NCBI GenBank assembly: GCA_021805265.1
Contig: JAJZFR010000132.1
Location: 1 to 12,945, forward strand
Origin: Acidobacteriota bacterium
Lineage (GTDB): Bacteria; Acidobacteriota; Terriglobia; Terriglobales; Acidobacteriaceae
Direction of reading: 5' to 3'
Length of the DNA: 12,945 nt
This document shows positions 6,767-12,945 of this stretch, one piece after another. Each line of letters begins with the position of its first letter. Position 1 is the first letter of the stretch. The notes under the pieces are model-generated. The model made no database searches. It saw nothing but the letters and a program-made list of their open reading frames with translations, and had not been told where the DNA came from. A program made the translations under genes and the position numbers.

Positions 6767-7627
6767 ATGAAAACAGCAAACTTTCAGGTGGATGCACATC
6801 AGCACTTCTGGCGGTATACGGAAGCGGAATTCGGTTGGATTGACGATGGGATGGCGGAGATACGGAGAGATTTTCTGCCCTCTGATCTGAAGCCGCTGCT
6901 GGATGGTTGCCGGATGACACAGACTGTTTGCGTACAGGCGAGGCAGACGGTGGCGGAGACAGACTGGCTGCTGGGCCTGGCGAGCGAAAACGACTGGATT
7001 GCAGGGGTTGTTGGGTGGCTGCCCCTGGCCGATCGCGACTTTCCGGCTCTGTTGGATGCGTATGCAGGTCAGCGGAAACTATGCGGGCTTCGTCATGTAT
7101 TGCAGGCCGAGCCGGACGAGTATTTTGAGCAGCCGGCATTTCAAGACGGGATTCGGGGGATGCTGAGGCATGGGCTGGTCTATGACCTGCTGGTGTTGGA
7201 GCGCCAACTGGACACGGCGATACGATTTGTTGATCGGCACCCGAACCAGATTTTCGTCCTGGATCATGCAGGCAAGCCGCAGATTGGCGCACACGAGCTG
7301 GAACCGTGGAGGAGCCGGATCGTTGCGCTAGGCGAGCGGCAGAATGTCTGTTGCAAGCTGTCGGGAATGGTCACGGAGGCTGATTACCAGCGATGGTCGA
7401 TCGACGATCTTCGTCCGTACACAGAGACGGTGCTGGACGCGTTTGGTCCGGATCGAGTAATCTTCGGATCGGATTGGCCGGTGTGCACAGTTGCCGCAAG
7501 CTACAGCGGTTGGATGGACGCGGTTGACACACTGCTGGCGCAGTTGAGCGCGAGCGAACGGAGTGCGATCCTTGGCGAAAATGCTGTGCGCGTTTACGGG
7601 CTGACCGGGGGCATTATTCCGCGATAA
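6767..7627 (+). CDS. L-fuconolactonase-type amidohydrolase (COG3618)
   Basis: This 286-residue cytoplasmic TIM-barrel hydrolase of the amidohydrolase-2 group probably opens L-fucono-1,5-lactone (or a similar sugar lactone) to the aldonic acid. The HxH metal motif is at His11-Gln-His13 in VDAHQHFW. His167 lies in FVLDHAGKP, and Asp236 in IFGSDWPVC is the conserved last-strand acid. The GLRH segment (107-110) is also typical of COG3618 lactonases. The start is the ATG at 6767 with GGGAAGG about six bases upstream; an in-frame TTG at 6740 is less likely. The SDR and FAH-family genes on the opposite strand encode enzymes of the same route, which supports a sugar-lactone substrate over other amidohydrolase-2 reactions. 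The gene ends inside the FAH gene: the two stop codons overlap by 14 bases. Related lactonases act on rhamnono-, galactono- or xylonolactone, so the exact sugar is uncertain. Confidence 0.8.
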   Translation: MKTANFQVDAHQHFWRYTEAEFGWIDDGMAEIRRDFLPSDLKPLLDGCRMTQTVCVQARQTVAETDWLLGLASENDWIAGVVGWLPLADRDFPALLDAYAGQRKLCGLRHVLQAEPDEYFEQPAFQDGIRGMLRHGLVYDLLVLERQLDTAIRFVDRHPNQIFVLDHAGKPQIGAHELEPWRSRIVALGERQNVCCKLSGMVTEADYQRWSIDDLRPYTETVLDAFGPDRVIFGSDWPVCTVAASYSGWMDAVDTLLAQLSASERSAILGENAVRVYGLTGGIIPR

Positions 7628-8441
7628 CCGGATTGGTGAGGGAGCCGAGGCCTTCAATGGAGACGGTGACAGTATCGCCGGAGCGCAACCAGCGTTTGGG
7701 GGTGCGCCCAAGCCCGACGCCGCTGGGAGTGCCGGTCGAGATTATGTCGCCGGGCAGGAGCGGCGTGATGGAAGAGATATATTCGATCAACTCGGGAATC
7801 CGGAAGATCAGTTCGCGGGTGTTTGAATTCTGGAGCATTTCCCCGTTGATCGAAAGGCTGATGGAGAGTGAGTGAGGGTCGGCAATTTCGTCGCGAGTGA
7901 TGATTGCCGGACCCATCGGGCAAAAGGTGGGCAGGCTCTTCGAGAGCGACCATTGCGAGGTGGCGAATTGTATATCGCGGGCGCTGACATCGTTGAGGAT
8001 GGTGAATCCGTAAACATGATCCATCGCCCTGGTGGCTGGGATGCGATAGCCACCCTGGCCCAGGATCACGGCCAACTCTGCTTCGTAGTCGGGTTCCTGA
8101 GTGATTGAGGGCAACAGGATGGACTCTCCCGGCCCGATCATGGAAGGAACCATCTTGAAGAAGACGACGGGGAACTTTGGAATCTCCATGCCTGACTCCA
8201 GAGCATGGTCGCGGTAGTTGAGGCCGATACAAAAGATGCGCGGGGGATTCGTCAACGGCGCATGAAGACGGACTTCATCGAGCGGAAATCGGGCACCGTC
8301 GAGGGCGGGTTCAACTTGGCTCTGGATTACGCCCAAGGCGCTTTTGAAGTTCTGAGAGAGATCGACAACCTCGGAGGATTTCGGCAAAAAGAATCCTGGT
8401 TTGTGGATACCTTCGTGGGTGGAAAAAGTTACCAGTTTCAT
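7614..8441 (-). CDS. Fumarylacetoacetate hydrolase-family protein, probable 2,4-diketo-3-deoxy-L-fuconate (or rhamnonate) hydrolase
   Basis: This 275-residue FAH-fold hydrolase would cleave a C-C bond in a beta-diketo acid, here most likely giving pyruvate and L-lactate from the 2,4-diketo-3-deoxy acid. After an N-terminal lid domain (about 1-60) comes the catalytic core with CIGLNYRDHALESG (71-84), holding the His79/Glu82 pair. Metal ligands are Glu120 and Glu122 (YEAEL) and Asp151 in LNDVSARDIQ. The C-terminal STGTPSGVGLG loop (235-245) is typical of the FAHD1/ureidoglycolate-lyase-like group. The ATG at 8441 has GGGAG about six bases upstream; 11 upstream in-frame codons lack support. The gene follows the SDR by 36 bases, and that pairing is the main reason for the substrate proposal. 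Other FAH activities (acylpyruvase, oxaloacetate decarboxylase, homoprotocatechuate-pathway hydrolase) cannot be excluded. Confidence 0.82.
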   Translation of the reverse strand: MKLVTFSTHEGIHKPGFFLPKSSEVVDLSQNFKSALGVIQSQVEPALDGARFPLDEVRLHAPLTNPPRIFCIGLNYRDHALESGMEIPKFPVVFFKMVPSMIGPGESILLPSITQEPDYEAELAVILGQGGYRIPATRAMDHVYGFTILNDVSARDIQFATSQWSLSKSLPTFCPMGPAIITRDEIADPHSLSISLSINGEMLQNSNTRELIFRIPELIEYISSITPLLPGDIISTGTPSGVGLGRTPKRWLRSGDTVTVSIEGLGSLTNPVIAE

Positions 8442-8477
8442 TGATTTCTCCCAAGGCAGTGGAGGGTTTAGCAACGA

Positions 8478-9254
8478 TCAAGCGGCAGTCCAGCCGCCGT
8501 CAATGGTGAACAGAGAGCCGGTGACGAAGGACGCTTCCTGGGAAACCAGGTAGCGGACCATGGAGGCAACGTCCTGGGGTGTGCCAAGCCTGCCGATAGG
8601 TTGGCGCGCGCGGAGCTCCTCCCGGACTTTTTCCTTTTCGTGGGCATGATATTTATCGAGATACCCTTCGACGAAGGGCGTTTCGACGGTACCGGGACAG
8701 ATGGCATTGACGCGCAGTTCCTTTGGGTACTCGACGGCAAGTTGTCGGGTCATTGCGACCACCGCGCCTTTGCTGGTGCAGTATGCGAAGCGCTGGCGGA
8801 TGCCGATCAAACCCGCGACGGAGGCGATGTTTACAATCGTGCCTTTGGCGGGGCTGGCCAGGAGCAAAGGCAGAAGCGCGCGGGTGACGAGAAAGACAGA
8901 ACGCACGTTGACGTTCATCAACCTGTCAAAGTCTTCTGTGGCGGTTGTAGCCACCGAGCCAACGTGACCGATGCCGGCATTGTTGACCAGGATGTCAAGT
9001 TGGGTAAGATGGGCGAGGGCAGCCTGAATCGAGGCCTCGTCGGTAACGTTCATGGTGAGCGCCTGGGCGTGCAGGCCTGTAGCACGAATGGTTGCCGCGA
9101 GATTTTCGGCAGCACGGAGGTTGATGTCGGCAACCCAGACGTGAGCGCCGGCGCGGGCGAGTTCCTTCGTTGTGGCTTCGCCGATTCCGCTGGCACCGCC
9201 GGTTACTAATGCGTGCAATCCCTGGAGAGAAAAAACCTGATCCATATTGTCCAT
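8478..9254 (-). CDS. Short-chain dehydrogenase, probable 2-keto-3-deoxy-L-fuconate (or rhamnonate) dehydrogenase
   Basis: This 258-residue classical SDR has cofactor motif TGGASGIG (18-25), NNAG (91-94) and the catalytic Ser145, Tyr158 and Lys162 (YxxxK). Asp43 at the end of the second strand favours NAD over NADP. The substrate-side segments CPGTVETP (186-193) and RQPIGRLGTPQDVA (217-230), and the end IDGGW, recall 2-keto-3-deoxy-L-fuconate dehydrogenases and the human DHRS6 group. Its proposed job is oxidation of the C4 hydroxyl to the 2,4-diketo acid consumed by the FAH-family enzyme encoded 36 bases downstream. SDR substrate prediction is weak without that context. Two Met codons compete (9254 and 9245) and neither has a strong ribosome-binding site. 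The gene begins 24 bases after the xseB stop, so coupled translation is plausible. Confidence 0.85.
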   Translation of the reverse strand: MDNMDQVFSLQGLHALVTGGASGIGEATTKELARAGAHVWVADINLRAAENLAATIRATGLHAQALTMNVTDEASIQAALAHLTQLDILVNNAGIGHVGSVATTATEDFDRLMNVNVRSVFLVTRALLPLLLASPAKGTIVNIASVAGLIGIRQRFAYCTSKGAVVAMTRQLAVEYPKELRVNAICPGTVETPFVEGYLDKYHAHEKEKVREELRARQPIGRLGTPQDVASMVRYLVSQEASFVTGSLFTIDGGWTAA

Positions 9255-9278
9255 TTCGAGGCAGCGATTGGGCAGGGG

Positions 9279-9500
9279 TTAGCCTTCCGTCAGGAACGGA
9301 ATCGTGACAGCTTCGCCGTCTCGCTGCTGGATAAGCTGAAGTACCTTGCCCTCGGCGGTGTCCAGATTCAGCTTGCAGGCGGCAGAGAGGCGAATGCCGT
9401 CTTCGAAGAGTTTGAGCGAATCTTCGAGCGCGAGGTCACCTTGTTCGAGTTGATGAACGATCTCTTCGAGTTTGCGTAAAGAGTCCTCAAATGTGGGCAT
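9279..9500 (-). CDS. xseB: Exodeoxyribonuclease VII small subunit
   Basis: The 73-residue small subunit of exonuclease VII associates in several copies with XseA and supports degradation of single-stranded DNA during repair. The sequence follows the family: an opening FEDSLRKLEEIVHQLEQGDL (4-23), a second helix LEDSLKLFEDGIRLSAACK (25-43), then a tail with VLQLI. It is predicted to be an almost wholly helical hairpin. The ATG at 9500 has AAGGA five bases upstream and gives the standard family N-terminus. A longer frame from 9542 would overlap the previous stop as ATGA, but it adds 14 basic, unconserved residues and lacks a ribosome-binding site. The large-subunit gene xseA is not in the window, so this is an orphan position within the operon. 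Confidence 0.88.
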   Translation of the reverse strand: MPTFEDSLRKLEEIVHQLEQGDLALEDSLKLFEDGIRLSAACKLNLDTAEGKVLQLIQQRDGEAVTIPFLTEG

Positions 9501-9538
9501 GGAGTCCTTCTTTTTTCGTGCACTGGATGGATTCGCGC

Positions 9539-11443
9539 TCATGAGTTCTGCGCCGACAGACTTTTGGTATCGGGTAGTACGGAAGCAAGTATTTCGGCAG
9601 CGAGGTTGTATCGGCCGAACGGGGCGCTTACCTGAACGCCCTGAACCATGGGGCGAGCCTCGGCGAGCATTTCCTGCGCAATGCGGATCCCCTCGGAGCG
9701 AGCGGCCTCGGGATTTTCCGCCTGGGCCATGCGAAGCATGACGGCCTCGGGCATGGAAACACGCAGGTCGTTACGCATGAATTCCGCATTGCGCAGGCTG
9801 GTAAGCGGCCATATTCCGGCAATGACGGGGATATGGAACTGTTCGATGCGCTTGAGGAAGGCTTCGAGCAGACGCATATCGAAGACGGGCTGGGTAATGG
9901 CATATTCCGCACCCGCATCGACCTTCCAGGCGAAGCGACGCAACTCCTGTTCAATGTCCGGAACGCCGGGGTTTGCGGCGACTCCGATGGTGAAGTTGGT
10001 AGATCCGCCGATGGTGTTGGAACCGATGTCGAGACCGTGATTGAGCCGGCGCACGATGTTGACGAGGCCAATGGCATCGACATCGAAGACCGCCGTGGCA
10101 TCGGGATAATTACCCAGCTTTGGCGGGTCGCCGGTGAGGCAGAGGACATTGCGCAGGCCGAGCGAGGAGGCTCCGAGCAGATCCGACTGGATGCTGAGGA
10201 TGTTGCGGTCGCGGCAGGTGTAGTGGAGAACGGTTTCAATTCCGGTTTTCTGCTGAATCTGGATACAGAGGCTTTGAGCGCTCATTCTGGCCGAAGCGCG
10301 TGGCGAGTCAGGAACATTGATGGCATGAACGCCGAGTGCGGCGAGCATCCTGGCTCCCTCGATTTCCTTGCTGCAGTCGATACCGCGGGGCGGAACGATT
10401 TCGACGAGCGTAACAAACTCGCCTTGGGCAATGAGGCTGCCGACGAAGGAGCGCTGCGCCAGTGGCACGGGAGGGGTTTCCTCGCTCAACTCGATCCGAG
10501 CGGGTTCGTTGAGGGTAATGTGCGACTGGGCGTCGAGCGCGCGCAGGGCGGACTTCATGGCGCGGATGTGGTTAGGCGTTGTGCCGCAGCATCCGCCGAC
10601 AAACTGAGCGCCGGCTTTGATCGCCTTGCGCGCGAAACTGGCCATGTATTCCGGCGAGCAGAGGTAGATATTCCGTCCCTCGACGGCGCGCGGCATACCA
10701 GCGTTGGGCATGGCCATGAGCGGGAGATGGGTTGCTGTCCGCATGGCCTCGATGGCTGAAAGCACAGTGGCTGGACCGGTGGAGCAGTTGCAGCCGAGCG
10801 CGTCAGCACCCCACTCGGTGAGGAGTGCGGCGGCGTGTTCGGGGCTGGCTCCATCGAGACATCGGCCATCTTCATCGACGGTGATCATGACGGCAACGGG
10901 GAGTTCGGGAGCGATGGACTTTGCCGCCAGGAGCGCTTGGTGAGCCTCATTGAGGGCGGGCATGGTCTCGATGATGAGCAGATCGACACCCGCTGCCTGA
11001 AGGGCGGAAATCTGTTCTTCGAAAGCCTCGCGCGCTTCACTCAGGCCAGTCTTGCCGAGGGGCTCGAGACGAACGCCGAGCGGACCGATTGCTCCTGCAA
11101 CCCACGCTTCGCCAGCCTGTTTGTCTTTGAGGTGAGTTGCGGCTTCACGGGCAATTCTGACGCCGGCAGCGTTGATTTCGGCTACTTTTCCAGCCAGCCC
11201 GTGGCGCCCCAGGCGGAAGCGGTTGGCACCGAAGGTGTTGGTTTCCAGAATCTCCGCGCCGCTTTGCAGGTACTCCTCGTGAATGGCCAGGATGAGGGAG
11301 GGATCGGAGAGATTCAACTCATCGTAGCAGCGATGAATGAAGACGCCTCGCCCGTACAGAACGGTTCCCATAGCTCCGTCGCACAAGACCGGGCGATCAG
11401 CAAAAATCCTGTGCAGCATCGACGCATCCGTGAAGTTTTCCAC
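9539..11443 (-). CDS. Bifunctional homocysteine S-methyltransferase / methylenetetrahydrofolate reductase
   Basis: This 634-residue YitJ-type fusion acts in one-carbon metabolism and methionine formation. The N-terminal homocysteine methyltransferase domain (about 10-305) has DGAMGT (22-27), ETNTFGAN (67-74), and the zinc cysteines Cys220 (GCNCS) and Cys285-Cys286 (GGCCGT). The C-terminal MTHFR domain (about 335-620) has EIVPPRG with catalytic-type Glu348, LTGDPP (436-441), TNFTIGVAANP (482-492) and a TQPVFD motif (517-522) expected for the FAD/folate site. There is no B12-binding or activation domain, so it is not a full MetH; the methyl donor is not evident. The chosen start is a GTG at 11443 with TAGG five bases upstream. 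The ATG at 11419 (residue 9) is a fair alternative and would still leave the DGAMGT motif intact. It is the first gene of the run leading to xseB, the SDR and the FAH-family hydrolase. Confidence 0.9.
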   Translation of the reverse strand: MENFTDASMLHRIFADRPVLCDGAMGTVLYGRGVFIHRCYDELNLSDPSLILAIHEEYLQSGAEILETNTFGANRFRLGRHGLAGKVAEINAAGVRIAREAATHLKDKQAGEAWVAGAIGPLGVRLEPLGKTGLSEAREAFEEQISALQAAGVDLLIIETMPALNEAHQALLAAKSIAPELPVAVMITVDEDGRCLDGASPEHAAALLTEWGADALGCNCSTGPATVLSAIEAMRTATHLPLMAMPNAGMPRAVEGRNIYLCSPEYMASFARKAIKAGAQFVGGCCGTTPNHIRAMKSALRALDAQSHITLNEPARIELSEETPPVPLAQRSFVGSLIAQGEFVTLVEIVPPRGIDCSKEIEGARMLAALGVHAINVPDSPRASARMSAQSLCIQIQQKTGIETVLHYTCRDRNILSIQSDLLGASSLGLRNVLCLTGDPPKLGNYPDATAVFDVDAIGLVNIVRRLNHGLDIGSNTIGGSTNFTIGVAANPGVPDIEQELRRFAWKVDAGAEYAITQPVFDMRLLEAFLKRIEQFHIPVIAGIWPLTSLRNAEFMRNDLRVSMPEAVMLRMAQAENPEAARSEGIRIAQEMLAEARPMVQGVQVSAPFGRYNLAAEILASVLPDTKSLSAQNS

Positions 11444-11456
11444 TATGGCCTAAATG

Positions 11457-11490
11457 CTATCGCGTTTTGCGGCGCTCTGTCGCGTTTGCG
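11457..11490 (-). promoter_or_regulatory. Two direct repeats, 20-bp period, upstream of the methyltransferase/MTHFR gene
   Basis: Read on the + strand, CTATCGCGTTTTGCG (11457-11471) and CTGTCGCGTTTGCG (11477-11490) differ by one base and one T insertion. Their starts are 20 bp apart, two helical turns. They lie 14-47 bases upstream of the GTG start at 11443. On the leftward strand a weak pair GCGACA (11483-11478) and TAGCAT (11459-11454), 18-bp spacer, overlaps them as possible -35/-10 elements. A regulator binding both repeats on one DNA face would cover this promoter. The rest of the 11491-11678 stretch shows no riboswitch or other feature I recognise. Confidence 0.35.
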
Positions 11491-11678
11491 CAAGCCGTGC
11501 AGGTTTCATGCGGTTGCTCTCCATGGGATTCTGTCCGCGTCCAAGGGTATGCCGGTTTCGCGCCAACCAGGGATGCTGACCTGTGGGAAGTCGGGCGCGA
11601 AGGGATTTTTGAGGTACGGGAATGCTCCGAATTCGACTGGCGGCATCGGATGAGCCAGCCTCGTGCCTCGGGTCGTTT

Positions 11679-11687
11679 TGTTATACT
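11679..11687 (+). promoter_or_regulatory. Extended -10 promoter element for the lipoprotein gene
   Basis: TGTTATACT is a TGn extended -10 followed by TATACT, a 5/6 match to the consensus hexamer. It lies 36 bases before the TTG start at 11724. Transcription from about 11694 would leave a 30-base leader containing GAGG (11711-11714) and AGAGG (11716-11720). No convincing -35 hexamer is seen, as is usual for extended -10 promoters. Confidence 0.5.
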
Positions 11688-11723
11688 TTGCCAGACAGCT
11701 CGTTTTCGATGAGGTAGAGGATT

Positions 11724-12945
11724 TTGAAGAACAGAAGTCTCGTATTGTGCGCCCTTGCGGCTCTGCTAACCGCGGGTGTGTTGTCGGGCTGTGGAAACAA
11801 CTTCTATTTTGCCGGTCGAATACTGCCCCCCAGCGGTATCGCCAATCGTGTGCTGATCGCAATCCAGAATCCGAGTGCCTTCAGCAAGGGCGCCCTGGAG
11901 ATTGTTGACGCTTATTACGACATCCGCCAGAGCTACAACGACCGTGTCCCAGGCTTCGCTATTTCGGGTTATTCTGGCGCGCTCCCGGCGACGATCCAGA
12001 ACATGCCCGAGGAGCAGCTTGGCGCGGTGTATGGCTCGGGGGACGGCTCGTTCACTCTTGTCAACTATCAGAAAGAGAATAACGGCGGCGCGGCGGCCAG
12101 CATCGGCTCTCTTTCGGCAAGCATATTCATTACCCGTAGCCAGAATTTTGTCTTCGCTGCCGACCTCCAATCCCATTACCTGACGGTTGTGGACAAAATA
12201 GGCGGCAAACAATATAGCCTTGGCCTGCCGGGCGTTTATCACGTTTCGACGAATCCAGGCGGATCGGTTGCTCTGGCGTTTGTTCAGAACTCAAACTACG
12301 CCTACTATCCGCGCAAGTTGCAGGCATTTGAAACCACGGCTTACAGCGGTGGCCCTTCGACATGGCCACCCAATGCTGTCGATTGTGAGCCGATGAACAG
12401 CCCTGGGATGTGCCTGTTTCAAGTCGCTGACAGCAGTCATCATCCGCTCCAGTTTGATCGGCCGGTCAAGGCGCTCTGGACAGCGGACGGAACCTCCGCG
12501 CTCATCCTGAACTGCGGTCCGGAGTGTGGCGGGAACGCTTCTTCGGTGTCGATTGTCCCAGTGGCTCCGCTGATCATTCAAAGCGGCCAGCAGTCTGGCA
12601 CGATCCCGACAACTCCTGTCAACATTGCAACACCAGGCGGTGCCAGCAATGGCCTGGTCAACTCGAATACCCTGTATGTCTATGGGCAGCAGCCCCAGGC
12701 GGATGGCCTGTTCGCCGGATTCCTTACGGTCGTGAATCTGGCCAATAATCAAGCTGCCAGCGCAGTCTCGGTCAGCGACGGCGCGCCGGGGCAGCCGACG
12801 AAGATGGTTCTGGCCGACGACAATACTCTATGGCTTGGGTCGGTCCGCTGTGAGCAGGGTGAGCGATACGCCAAGGGCGAGTCGTATGGGTGTCTGACGA
12901 TGTTCAATACCGCAACGAATTCGGTCACACTGCTCGAGCCCTTTC
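11724..12945 (+). CDS. Secreted lipoprotein with beta-propeller-like repeats, 3' truncated by the window
   Basis: The open frame runs 407 codons to the window end without a stop. It begins at a TTG: the in-frame TAG at 11715-11717 rules out a longer form, and GAGG lies nine bases upstream. The N-terminus is a lipoprotein signal peptide: KNR at 2-4, a hydrophobic stretch at about 6-20, then lipobox LSGC (20-23), giving Cys23 as the lipidated residue of the mature protein. Position +2 is Gly, so export to the outer membrane is plausible. The remainder is rich in Gly, Ser, Asn and Thr. It shows recurring strand-turn units (DGTSALIL at 255-262, SNTLYVYG at 314-321, DNTLWLGS at 366-373, FNTATNSVTLL at 394-404) that resemble YncE/lactonase-like propeller blades. 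Three close Cys pairs (221/230, 264/268, 376/390) may form disulfides outside the cytoplasm. The ligand and function are unknown. Confidence 0.75.
   Translation, partial: MKNRSLVLCALAALLTAGVLSGCGNNFYFAGRILPPSGIANRVLIAIQNPSAFSKGALEIVDAYYDIRQSYNDRVPGFAISGYSGALPATIQNMPEEQLGAVYGSGDGSFTLVNYQKENNGGAAASIGSLSASIFITRSQNFVFAADLQSHYLTVVDKIGGKQYSLGLPGVYHVSTNPGGSVALAFVQNSNYAYYPRKLQAFETTAYSGGPSTWPPNAVDCEPMNSPGMCLFQVADSSHHPLQFDRPVKALWTADGTSALILNCGPECGGNASSVSIVPVAPLIIQSGQQSGTIPTTPVNIATPGGASNGLVNSNTLYVYGQQPQADGLFAGFLTVVNLANNQAASAVSVSDGAPGQPTKMVLADDNTLWLGSVRCEQGERYAKGESYGCLTMFNTATNSVTLLEPF

Noticed and set aside
9833..10759. A 308-codon rightward frame inside the methyltransferase/MTHFR gene
   Set aside because: It is antisense to conserved catalytic motifs of the fusion protein and has no family similarity of its own.
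11506..11646. A 46-codon leftward frame upstream of the methyltransferase gene, and an 81-codon rightward frame at 11467-11712
   Set aside because: Neither has a good ribosome-binding site or recognisable motif, and the two overlap each other. The region is better read as a noncoding promoter region.
11444..11678. SAM or cobalamin riboswitch before the methionine-related gene
   Set aside because: I looked for the conserved core segments of SAM-I, SAM-II and cobalamin riboswitches and saw none. Only the direct repeats stand out.

Overview
This window looks like chromosomal DNA from a GC-rich (about 60% by eye) Gram-negative heterotroph. An acidobacterium of the Terriglobia/Acidobacteriaceae type is my best guess. 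The grounds are the gene mix: a LolD ABC ATPase, a large ClpC, a polyphosphate-glucokinase-like ROK protein, a fused homocysteine methyltransferase/methylenetetrahydrofolate reductase, and an open-ended TTG-start lipoprotein of beta-propeller character. The taxonomy is inference. I see no rRNA, tRNA, CRISPR array, transposase or phage gene.

Layout. (1) 1-56: the last 17 codons of a rightward gene, probably a VOC/glyoxalase-type protein. (2) 91-206: a noncoding nested inverted-repeat element that ends on the stop codon of the next gene. (3) 204-992, leftward: a polyphosphate-glucokinase-like ROK sugar kinase. (4) 1128-1626, rightward: an overlapping DUF4160/DUF2442 pair behind a compact promoter region with two inverted repeats. 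(5) 1667-3043, leftward: a class III PLP aminotransferase. (6) 3136-3165: a strong GC-rich hairpin that probably terminates the clpC transcript. (7) 3185-6523, leftward: lolD followed by clpC, probably cotranscribed. (8) 6524-6766: a divergent intergenic region with a repeated GGGAATC motif that can form alternative hairpins. (9) 6767-7627, rightward: an L-fuconolactonase-type amidohydrolase. It converges on (10) a leftward four-gene run, 11443 to 7614: the methyltransferase/MTHFR fusion, xseB, an SDR dehydrogenase and an FAH-family hydrolase. (11) 11724 to the window end, rightward: a secreted lipoprotein, truncated by the window.

How the genes fit together. The amidohydrolase, the SDR and the FAH-family hydrolase match three steps of the non-phosphorylative 6-deoxy-hexose pathway: lactone hydrolysis, 2-keto-3-deoxy-acid oxidation, and diketo-acid cleavage to pyruvate and lactate. 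This is the L-fucose route described in Xanthomonas, or the parallel L-rhamnose route. The sugar dehydrogenase, dehydratase and transporter are not here. Two of the three genes sit directly behind methionine/folate and exonuclease VII genes in what looks like one transcription unit. The most unusual items are the 91-206 element, the split 6-deoxy-sugar genes, the DUF4160/DUF2442 pair with its operator-like palindromes, and the repeat motifs upstream of the fuconolactonase and methyltransferase genes. No clearly new multi-gene defence or biosynthetic system is visible.
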